From the NCBI RefSeq assembly GCF_003319115.1, contig NZ_QOHF01000029.1:1-52834 (forward strand): DNA of 52,834 nucleotides, in the 5' to 3' direction. The DNA comes from Geodermatophilus sp. TF02-6 (GTDB lineage: Bacteria > Actinomycetota > Actinomycetes > Mycobacteriales > Geodermatophilaceae). The translations under genes and the position numbers were made by a program. This document shows positions 1 through 8,206 of this stretch, piece by piece; positions within the stretch are counted from its first letter, which is position 1, and each line of letters starts with the position of its first letter. The notes beneath the pieces were generated by a model. The model saw only the letters and a list, made by a program, of their open reading frames with translations. It was not told where the DNA came from and searched no databases.

Positions 1-1967
<1,967 letters not shown>

Positions 1968-2032
1968 AAGGACCCCGCTGCCCCCCACCGTTCGCAAGCT
2001 CACGGCGGGTCCCTGCAGCGGGGCCGTTCCAG
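1968..2032 (+). terminator. Stop-anchored palindromic repeat after groEL (copy R1)
   Basis: It begins directly after the groEL TAG with AAGGACCCC. Outer arms CCCCGCTGC (1973-1981) and GCAGCGGGG (2015-2023) pair perfectly, with an inner stem CCxCCGT/ACGGxGG around a loop containing TCGCAAGCTC. There is no T-run, so it would be a GC-hairpin terminator of the actinobacterial kind. It is one of nine related copies in the window. Confidence 0.75.
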
Positions 2033-2043
2033 TCCGTCACCAG

Positions 2044-2078
2044 CAGGGGCGGTCCCGCAGCACGCGGGGCCGCCCCTG
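2044..2078. terminator. Strong hairpin between groEL and zwf
   Basis: Fifteen-base arms at 2044-2058 and 2064-2078 pair with a single G-T wobble around a 5-base loop. It lies midway between the convergent groEL and zwf genes and can act for both strands. No T-run follows. Confidence 0.7.
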
Positions 2079-2092
2079 TCGGCGTCATGTGG

Positions 2093-2158
2093 CCTTCGGC
2101 CTCCCTGCAGGGTCCCGCCGCGAGCGTGCGAGCGGTGGGGGCAGGGGGCCCTCTTTCA
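2093..2158 (-). terminator. Stop-anchored palindromic repeat after zwf (copy R2)
   Basis: Read on the minus strand it starts with the zwf stop TGA followed by AAGAGGGCCCCC. CCCTGC and GCAGGG form the outer stem and the loop region again contains the CTCGC motif. It is the mirror of copy R1, so each of the two convergent genes ends in its own copy. Confidence 0.7.
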
Positions 2159-3592
2159 GCCCCGGGGCCCGCCCAGCAGCCACCCGCAGGGCTCGGCCAG
2201 CGCGTCGGCCTCGGCCGGACCCCACGAGCCGGGTGCGTACCGGTGCACCCGCGGCGGGTGCTCCTGCAGCGGGGCGAACGCCGTCCAGGCGCTGGCCAGG
2301 CCGGCGCTGCTGGTGAACAGCGACCGGTCGCCGACGAGGACGTCGTGCAGCAGGGAGGCGTAGGGCGGCAGCGGCGTCCCGCCCGGGACGTCGGCGATCT
2401 CGAGCGTGGCGGTCGCGCGGGCGAGGGCCAGGTCGGGGCCGGGCTCCTTGACGACCACCCGCAGGTCCACCTGGCCCGACCCGGACAGCGACAGCGACAG
2501 CACGTTGCCGTGCCCGACGTCGTCGTGGCCGGGGACGCCGGTCACCGGCCCCTCGGGCCTGCGCAGCAGCAGGCTGACCCGCTGCTCGCTGGCGGCCATC
2601 CGCTTGCCGGTCCGCAGCAGGAACGGCACCCCGCGCCAGCGGTCGGTGTCCACCCACAGCCGGGCGGCCACGAAGGTGTCGGTCCTCGAGTCGTCGGCCA
2701 CGCCCTCGATGTCGGTGTAGCCGTCGAACTGGCCGAGCACCACCTCGTCCGGGTCGAGGGGCCGGAAGGCCGCCAGCACCGCCTCCCGGGCCTGCTGCAG
2801 GTCCGCCGGCGAGAAGCTGGCCGGGGGCTCCATGGCCACCTCGGCGGCGAGCTGGAACAGGTGGGTGACCAGCATGTCGAGGGCGGCGCCGGTGGCGTCG
2901 TAGAAGGTCGCGCGCTGGGCGACGTCCAGGGTCTCCGGGACGTCGATCTGCACCTGGGTCACGTACTCGCGGCTCCAGGTGTGCTCGAACAGCCCGTTGG
3001 CCAAGCGCAGCACGTGCAGGTCCTGCGTGCCCTCCTTGCCCAGGAAGTGGTCGATGCGGAAGACCTGGTCCTCCTCGAGCACGGACAGCACCAGCTCGTC
3101 GAGCTCGCGGAAGGTCGCCGGAGAGGTGCCGTAGGGCTTCTCGTAGACCACCCGCGAGCCCTCGGCCAGCCCGTGCTGCTGCAGGCCCCGGGTCAGCGTC
3201 TCGAACGCCGACGGCGGCACGGCGAGGTAGTGGACCAGCTGGGCGTCGGCACCCAGCTCCTCGCGGGTCTCGGTGAGGACGTCGAGCAGGCTGCCGGGGG
3301 AGGACTCGTCGAAGCCGCCGCCGGCGAAGCGCAGCCGGCGGGAGAACTCCTCCCACGGCCCCTGCGCGTCGTCGCCCGCCTCGCCCACCGGGCCGAACTC
3401 GACGAGCGCGTCGTGCACCCGGCCGGCGAAGTCCTCGTGGGAGACGTCACCGCGGCCGTTGCCGACGAGGCGCCAGTCGTCGGGCAGCAGGCCGTCGCGG
3501 GCGAGCTGGAAGAAGGCGGGCAGCACCATCCGGCGGGACAGGTCACCGGTGGCGCCGAAGAGCACGAACACGGTGGGCGGCAGGTCGGTCAC
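2156..3592 (-). CDS. zwf: Glucose-6-phosphate 1-dehydrogenase
   Basis: It oxidises glucose 6-phosphate to 6-phosphogluconolactone with NAD(P)+, the entry step of the oxidative pentose phosphate pathway. The 478-residue protein has the nucleotide-binding GATGDL (13-18), EKPYG (151-155) and the substrate signature RIDHFLGKE (179-187) with its catalytic His. Length is slightly below the usual 490-510. The GTG at 3592 is preceded by GAGAGGAG at good distance and starts just before the first beta strand. It stands alone, without the opcA, tal and tkt neighbours common in actinobacteria, so it may be a second zwf copy. It converges on groEL. Confidence 0.95.
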   Translation of the reverse strand: MTDLPPTVFVLFGATGDLSRRMVLPAFFQLARDGLLPDDWRLVGNGRGDVSHEDFAGRVHDALVEFGPVGEAGDDAQGPWEEFSRRLRFAGGGFDESSPGSLLDVLTETREELGADAQLVHYLAVPPSAFETLTRGLQQHGLAEGSRVVYEKPYGTSPATFRELDELVLSVLEEDQVFRIDHFLGKEGTQDLHVLRLANGLFEHTWSREYVTQVQIDVPETLDVAQRATFYDATGAALDMLVTHLFQLAAEVAMEPPASFSPADLQQAREAVLAAFRPLDPDEVVLGQFDGYTDIEGVADDSRTDTFVAARLWVDTDRWRGVPFLLRTGKRMAASEQRVSLLLRRPEGPVTGVPGHDDVGHGNVLSLSLSGSGQVDLRVVVKEPGPDLALARATATLEIADVPGGTPLPPYASLLHDVLVGDRSLFTSSAGLASAWTAFAPLQEHPPRVHRYAPGSWGPAEADALAEPCGWLLGGPRG

Positions 3593-3703
3593 GGCGCTCC
3601 TCTCGGCCGGGGACGGGCAGCACTGCTGTGCCCGGGCGGCGCGGCGGTCACTCGTGCGCGGGTCGTCGGCGTCGGGACCGGCCGCGCCGGGTACGCGCGG
3701 CCC

Positions 3704-4489
3704 GTGGCGGTGCTGATCGGGACGTCGGGCTGGCAGTACCGCGACTGGCGCGGCCGCTTCTACCCGCCGGGGCTGCCGCAGCGGCTGTGGCTGGAGCACT
3801 ACGCCGGTCACTTCGCCACGGTGGAGAGCAACAACGCCTTCTACCGGCTGCCCGAGCTGGCCACGTTCGAGGCGTGGCGGGCGCGCACCCCGCCGGACTT
3901 CCGGTGGGCGGTCAAGGCCAGCCGGTTCCTCACCCACGTCAAGCGGCTGCGCGAACCGGAGGAGCCGGTCGCCCGCCTGGTCGAGCGAGCTGCCGGCCTC
4001 GGCGACAAGCTGGACGTCGTCCTGCTGCAGCTGCCGCCCACCCTCCGGGCGGACGCCGGGCTGCTCCGGGACTGCCTGGTGCAGTTCCCACCCGTCACCC
4101 GGGTCGCCGTGGAGCCGCGGCACGACAGCTGGTGGACCGACGAGGTCCGCGCCCTGCTGGAGCGCTCCGGCGCCGCGCTGTGCTGGGCCGACCGCGACGA
4201 GCAGCCGGTCGCGCCGCTGTGGCGCACCGCCGGCTGGGGCTACCTGCGGCTGCACCACGGCGTCGAGGCCTGGGGCTACCGCCGGCAGACGCTGCAGCTG
4301 TGGGCCGAGCGGCTGGCGGCCACCTGGGAGCCGAACGCCGACGTGTACGTCTACCTCAACAACGACCCGGGCGGTGCGGCCGTCGTCGACGCGGTGGCCC
4401 TCGCCGAGGAGGTCCGCCGCACCGGCCGGACGCCGACCCGCGTGCCCACCCCCGACGAAGCCACCGGGCGCGCCTGGCCCGCGGCCTAG
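3704..4489 (+). CDS. DUF72 family protein
   Basis: A 261-residue DUF72 protein with a predicted TIM-barrel fold and unknown reaction. Visible family marks are IGTSGWxYxDWxGxFYPxG at the N-terminus, a VESNNAFYRLP segment, and VAVEPRHxSWW in the middle, then YVYLNND near the C-terminus. The GTG at 3704 starts right at the first strand; the open frame further upstream is not protein-like. It is divergent from zwf with about 110 bp between starts. Its TAG overlaps the stop of the downstream opposite-strand gene in a shared CTAG. Confidence 0.9.
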   Translation: MAVLIGTSGWQYRDWRGRFYPPGLPQRLWLEHYAGHFATVESNNAFYRLPELATFEAWRARTPPDFRWAVKASRFLTHVKRLREPEEPVARLVERAAGLGDKLDVVLLQLPPTLRADAGLLRDCLVQFPPVTRVAVEPRHDSWWTDEVRALLERSGAALCWADRDEQPVAPLWRTAGWGYLRLHHGVEAWGYRRQTLQLWAERLAATWEPNADVYVYLNNDPGGAAVVDAVALAEEVRRTGRTPTRVPTPDEATGRAWPAA

Positions 4490-5487
4490 CCGACGATGGC
4501 GTGCGGGTCCTCGGCGTGGCGGACGCCGAGCTGGTCGGCCGCCTGCCCCAGCACCGCCTGGACGGCGAGGGTGTCGGCGAGCGGCACGACCGCGCTCTCC
4601 GTCCGCCCGGCCTGCAGGCACTCGGTCACCTCGGCCAGCTCGTGCGTGTAGCCGCGGCCGGTCGGCGGGAGGGTGATCGTCTCGGGCTCGGCGCCGGTGC
4701 GGTGCAGCACGATCGTGTCCGGGTGGTGGAAGCGGGGGAGGACGTCGACCCAGCCGGCCGTGCCGAACACGCGCGCCTGACCGGGCGTCGGGTAGCGCAG
4801 CGAGGTGGTGAGGGTGGCCGAGCGGCCGTCGGCGTACCCCAGCAGCAGCGCGGCCTCGGCGTCGGCACCGGTCGGGAAGCGCGAGCCCACCGCGGTGACG
4901 GTGTCCGGGGCCCCGAGCAGCATCTGGGCGAAGGAGACGACGTAGACGCCGAGGTCCAGCAGCGCGCCGCCGCCCAGCTCCAGCGCGAACAGCCGGTCGG
5001 CGGGGTCGTACTCGCGGGCCACGCCGAGGTCGGCCTGCACCGAGCGCACCTCGCCGACGGCGCCGTCGGCGACCAGCTCCCGCAGCCGGACGACGACCGG
5101 CTGGAAGCGGGTCCACATCGCCTCCATGACGAAGACCCCGCGCGCCCGCGCCCGCTCGACCACCTCGGCCGCGCCGGCGGGGGTGGCGGTGAACGCCTTC
5201 TCCACCAGCAGCGCCTTGCCGGCGTCGATCGCGGCGAGCGCGATCGCGGCGTGCTGGGGGTGCGGCGTGGCGATGTACAGGACGTCGACCTCGGGGTCGG
5301 CGAGGATGTCGGCGTAGGAGCCGTGCGCCCGCTCCAGCCCGTGCCGCCGCGCGAAGGCGGCCGCGCGGTCGGCCGACCGGGAGGCGACCGCGACCGGTCG
5401 CGCGCCCGGCACGAGCGCGAAGTCGCCCACCACGTTCTCGGCGATGCGGCCCGGCCCGACGATGCCCCAGCGGATCTCCCGGCTCAC
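4486..5487 (-). CDS. Gfo/Idh/MocA family NAD(P)-dependent oxidoreductase
   Basis: A 333-residue dehydrogenase of the Gfo/Idh/MocA family, cytosolic, probably acting on a sugar, inositol or dihydrodiol; the substrate cannot be told from sequence. The Rossmann motif GIVGPGRIA is at 8-16. The family Lys motif appears as EKAF (usually EKP) near residue 95, and ELGGGALLDLGVY in the middle matches the family GGGxxxDxGxY block. The GTG at 5487 overlaps the stop of the upstream VOC gene (GTGA), so the two are translated as a unit. Its TAG lies inside the palindrome CTAG that also ends the DUF72 gene. Confidence 0.92.
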   Translation of the reverse strand: MSREIRWGIVGPGRIAENVVGDFALVPGARPVAVASRSADRAAAFARRHGLERAHGSYADILADPEVDVLYIATPHPQHAAIALAAIDAGKALLVEKAFTATPAGAAEVVERARARGVFVMEAMWTRFQPVVVRLRELVADGAVGEVRSVQADLGVAREYDPADRLFALELGGGALLDLGVYVVSFAQMLLGAPDTVTAVGSRFPTGADAEAALLLGYADGRSATLTTSLRYPTPGQARVFGTAGWVDVLPRFHHPDTIVLHRTGAEPETITLPPTGRGYTHELAEVTECLQAGRTESAVVPLADTLAVQAVLGQAADQLGVRHAEDPHAIVG

Positions 5488-5861
5488 CCCGGGGACGTTA
5501 CCGGGGAGCCGAACCGCAGCAGGTTGCCGTCCAGGTCGACGTGCCGGCCCTCCCGGATGCCCCACGGCCGGTCCTCGGGCGCGCTGGTGCGGTCCACGTC
5601 CGCCCAGGCGGTCGCCACCGCGTCGGCGTCCGGCACGTGCAGGAACACCGTGGCCGCCGTCCGCTCCGGGTCGTGGCCGGGGACCACGGCCAGGTGCAGC
5701 TCCAGCCCCGCCCAGGCAGCGAAGCCGTACCTGTCGTCGTGCCGGCTGACGAGGAAGCCGAGGGCGCGGTAGTGGTCGAGGGAGCGGTCGAGGTCGGCCA
5801 CCGGCAGCACCGGGGAGGCCCGCACCTCGGCGGGGGAGTCGGTCACCGGAGCAGACTGCAC
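5484..5861 (-). CDS. VOC (glyoxalase/bleomycin-resistance) family protein
   Basis: A 125-residue single-domain vicinal-oxygen-chelate protein. It shows the paired beta-alpha-beta-beta-beta pattern: VLPVADLDRSLDHYRALGF, then LELHLAV, then a second module ending REGRHVDLDGNLLRFG. This resembles bleomycin-binding resistance proteins, but binding residues cannot be assigned. The start is GTG 5861; an alternative GTG at 5846 would drop five residues. Its stop overlaps the start of the oxidoreductase, implying coupling. Only two bases separate its start from the divergent DUF4031 start, so both genes must share promoter DNA inside each other's coding sequence or be leaderless. Confidence 0.85.
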   Translation of the reverse strand: MQSAPVTDSPAEVRASPVLPVADLDRSLDHYRALGFLVSRHDDRYGFAAWAGLELHLAVVPGHDPERTAATVFLHVPDADAVATAWADVDRTSAPEDRPWGIREGRHVDLDGNLLRFGSPVTSPG

Positions 5862-5863
5862 CC

Positions 5864-6151
5864 GTGGCCGTGCTGATCGACACCCCCGCGTGGCCCTGGC
5901 GCGGGCGGCGGTGGTCCCACCTGGTCAGCGACGTCTCCTACGACGAGCTGCACGCCTTCGTCGTCGCCGCCGAGCTGGGCATCCCGCGGCGGGCGTTCCA
6001 GGGCGACCACTACGACGTCCCCGAGGACCTCTACGACGTGGCGGTGGCCGCCGGCGCCGAGCCGGTGGGCGCCCGGGAGCTGCTGGCCCGGCTGACGGCG
6101 GCCGGGCTGCGGCTCAGGAGGCCCTCCCGGCCCGCTGCCCCAGCAGGCTGA
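5864..6151 (+). CDS. DUF4031 family protein
   Basis: A 95-residue protein of the DUF4031 family, function unknown. It begins MAVLIDTPAWPWRGRRWSHL, followed by SYDELHAF and RAFQGDHYDVPE, which are the recognisable conserved blocks of this family. The GTG at 5864 is adjacent to the divergent VOC start. The last 38 bp overlap the 3' end of the opposite-strand HD gene, and the C-terminal RRPSRPAAPAG tail comes from that overlap. Confidence 0.85.
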   Translation: MAVLIDTPAWPWRGRRWSHLVSDVSYDELHAFVVAAELGIPRRAFQGDHYDVPEDLYDVAVAAGAEPVGARELLARLTAAGLRLRRPSRPAAPAG

Positions 6152-6749
6152 GCTCCGCGGCGAGGTTGGCCCGGGCCCGCGGCGTCCACCCCGCGGCGAG
6201 GGCGGGCAGCCGGTACAGCGCCGGCAGCGCCAGCAGCTGCTCCAGGACGGCGGTGCGCCCGGCGGTGAACTGCGCGTCGGAGAGGTGCCCGTACTCCTCC
6301 CGGACCGCCGAGGCGTAGGCGGCGTAGACCTCGGGCGGGCCGGCGAGCACCGCGAGGTCGGCGTCGCACAGGACCGCGCCGTCCGCGTCGTCCGGAGCCG
6401 GGTCGTGCCCGGCGGTGAGCAGCACCAGCCGGGCCACCTCCTGCACCCGCTCGGCGGCCACGAGGCCGCGCAGGCCGGCGCGCGCCCGCTCGGCGCTGAC
6501 CTGCTCGTTGTCGCCGCGCTGGGGGTCGTAGACGACGTCGTGGTACCAGGCGGCCAGCCGGACGGCGTCGGGGTCGGTCGCGGCAGCGGCCAGCTCGCCG
6601 ACCAGCCCGAGGACGGCGGCCAGGTGCGCCAGGTCGTGGTAGCGGCGGTGCGGTTCGCCCCACGCGGCCACCACGGCGGCCCACTCGGTGCGGGAGGTGG
6701 AGGAGTCGCCGGCCAGCCGCGCCCACGCCTCGAAGCCGACCAGGCTCAT
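6114..6749 (-). CDS. HD-domain metal-dependent phosphohydrolase
   Basis: A 211-residue predicted phosphohydrolase. It carries YHDLAH (residues 37-42), the HD pair in AAWYHDVVYDP (H70-D71) and a late acidic CDADLA (128-133), matching the small HD proteins often described as predicted metal-dependent hydrolases. Substrate unknown. The ATG at 6749 follows a weak GGGGCGG ribosome site. Its 3' end overlaps the convergent DUF4031 gene by 38 bp. Confidence 0.85.
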   Translation of the reverse strand: MSLVGFEAWARLAGDSSTSRTEWAAVVAAWGEPHRRYHDLAHLAAVLGLVGELAAAATDPDAVRLAAWYHDVVYDPQRGDNEQVSAERARAGLRGLVAAERVQEVARLVLLTAGHDPAPDDADGAVLCDADLAVLAGPPEVYAAYASAVREEYGHLSDAQFTAGRTAVLEQLLALPALYRLPALAAGWTPRARANLAAELSLLGQRAGRAS

Positions 6750-6866
6750 GCCGCCCCGCAGGTGCGCACGGCAAGCAGGGTCGACGCGCGGGCCTCGACG
6801 TCGGTCAGGTCGGCCACGGGCGGAGTCTGGCACGCTCGGCCGACCCCGGGGCCGGACCCGGCGGGT

Positions 6867-6872
6867 TAGCTT
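6867..6872 (+). promoter_or_regulatory. Candidate -10 box of a leaderless scramblase-like transcript
   Basis: TAGCTT (TANNNT) ends 7 bases before the GTG at 6880, the spacing expected of leaderless actinobacterial mRNAs, and no Shine-Dalgarno site is visible. No good -35 is seen. Confidence 0.4.
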
Positions 6873-6879
6873 CGGCGTC

Positions 6880-7626
6880 GTGACCTCACGGCTCCCGCCG
6901 CCCGGCTGGTACCCCGACCCCGGGGGCAGCGGCGGCATCCGCTGGTGGGACGGCCGGGTCTGGACCCGGCACGTGCAGCAGGCGCCGAGCGGGGCCTCGG
7001 TGTACGACCAGCCGGTGCTGGTGGTCAGCCAGCGGACGAAGCTGATCGGGCTGACCCAGGAGTTCACCGTCCTCGACGGTCAGGGGCGACGGATCGGTGC
7101 GGTCGTCGAGGTCGGGCAGACCACGCTGAAGAAGGCCGCGCGCTTCGTCTCCAGCGTCGACCGGTTCCTCGACCACCGGCTCGAGGTCCGCGACGCCTCG
7201 GGTGTGGTGCTGGTGCTGACCCGCCCGGCCACGCTCCTGCGCGCGCGCCTGGTCGTGGAGCGGCCGGACGGGCAGCCGGTCGGGGAGATCGTGCAGGCCA
7301 GCATCCGCGGCCGGTCCCGGTTCGACCTCGTCGCCGGCGGCCGGGTGGTCGGGGCGATCCGGGCGGAGGACCGGGCGGCGTGGGACTTCCCGGTCACCGA
7401 TGCCGGCGGCACCGAGGTGGCCAGGATCACCAAGCGGTGGGAGGGGCTGGCCCGGGCGCTGCTCAGCACGGCCGACCGGTACGTCGTCCGGGTGCACTCC
7501 CGGCTGGAGGACCCGCTGGCGAGCATGGTCATCGCCTGTGCGCTGACCGTCGACACCGCGCTGGAGCAGGACGACCGCGGGGGCGATCGGTCCCGGGCCC
7601 GTGCGAGCCGCCCGGACCGGGGGTAG
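6880..7626 (+). CDS. DUF2510 plus phospholipid scramblase-like (LURP-one fold) protein
   Basis: A 248-residue protein. The N-terminus is a DUF2510 motif (PPGWYPDP...IRWWDGRVWTRH, about residues 6-32), a short module found on many actinobacterial membrane or surface proteins. The rest resembles bacterial scramblase-family/LURP-one beta-barrel proteins: LVVSQRTKLIG, then strand-rich repeats with VRDASG and VAGGRVVGAI. The C-terminus ends with ASMVIACALTVDTALEQD, a short hydrophobic helix. The scramblase activity is not established for bacterial members. The GTG at 6880 is chosen because the DUF2510 module starts six residues later. Confidence 0.8.
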   Translation: MTSRLPPPGWYPDPGGSGGIRWWDGRVWTRHVQQAPSGASVYDQPVLVVSQRTKLIGLTQEFTVLDGQGRRIGAVVEVGQTTLKKAARFVSSVDRFLDHRLEVRDASGVVLVLTRPATLLRARLVVERPDGQPVGEIVQASIRGRSRFDLVAGGRVVGAIRAEDRAAWDFPVTDAGGTEVARITKRWEGLARALLSTADRYVVRVHSRLEDPLASMVIACALTVDTALEQDDRGGDRSRARASRPDRG

Positions 7627-7937
7627 CGTGGACGGTGTCCGGGCCGGGCGCATCGTGCCCCCGGGTGCCAATTGGTCACCGCCTTCGCGGACCACCGCCC
7701 CGACTCCGGTCGGGGGTCTGGAGCCGCGTCGTGCCTCTCGCCGCGAGGCGGCCGTCGCCCGGTCCGGACCCTCCTCTCCCCGGCCGCGGCGCTCGCCGTC
7801 CGCACCGCCGTGAGGTGCCCTGAGGGGACTCAGTCGCTGGCCGGGCGCCCGGGACCGCCCGACCGACCGATGCCCCGGGGCACCCCTCAGCACCACCGTC
7901 GACGTCGTCGCAATGGACCCGACGACAGGAGGCGGTC
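7627..7937 (+). promoter_or_regulatory. Structured leader region upstream of a 43-residue gene
   Basis: These 311 bp hold no convincing gene but several paired segments. CCAATTGG is palindromic at 7668-7675. CCCCGAC and GTCGGGG lie close together near 7700, and GCCTC pairs with GAGGC near 7735-7750. A long-range pair joins 7814-7827 (GGTG..CTGAGGGG) to 7883-7894 (CCCCTCAGCACC), with only a CC bulge. The leader ends at an AGGAGG ribosome site for the small gene. It may be a cis-acting RNA; no known riboswitch class was recognised. Confidence 0.4.
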
Positions 7938-8069
7938 ATGGCCACCTACCCCAACCCCGGCCTCGAGGCCGAGCTGGCCTACCGGCGCGAGGTGCTGCGC
8001 GCCATCGGCCGCGGGACGCGCACCCGACGCGGCCCCTGGTTCCGCCGGCGCACCCGGCGGGCGGGCTGA
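7938..8069 (+). CDS. Small basic protein, 43 residues, unknown function
   Basis: ATG at 7938 follows AGGAGG with ideal spacing, the strongest ribosome site in the region. The protein begins MATYPNPGLEAELAYRREVL and ends in an Arg-rich tail (RGTRTRRGPWFRRRTRRAG), so it is strongly basic at the C-terminus with a short amphipathic helix before it. It could bind nucleic acid or membrane; nothing more can be said. The TGA stop is followed directly by AGGACCCC, the start of a stop-anchored repeat, which supports a real gene end here. Confidence 0.65.
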   Translation: MATYPNPGLEAELAYRREVLRAIGRGTRTRRGPWFRRRTRRAG

Positions 8070-8165
8070 AGGACCCCGGCCCCCTTGCAGGCAGGAGGAC
8101 CCCCTTCCCGAGCCCCCCGTCGAAGGACCTCCTCCTCCCGAGTGGCGGGGGCAGGGGGGTCCTTG
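8067..8165 (+). terminator. Stop-anchored palindromic repeat, degenerate double copy (R3)
   Basis: It starts at the small gene's TGA with AGGACCCCGGCCCCC and ends with GGGGGCAGGGGGGTCCTT, the reverse-complement form, with a second AGGACC run inside. It looks like two overlapping or rearranged copies of the repeat seen after groEL and zwf. Confidence 0.6.
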
Positions 8166-8206
8166 CCCCACCGGTCCGGTCGGGGGCCCGTGCCACGATC
8201 GACCTC

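Noticed and set aside
7627..7937. Known riboswitch (for example ydaO/c-di-AMP type)
   Set aside because: The leader has many paired segments but the conserved core bases of that class were not found.
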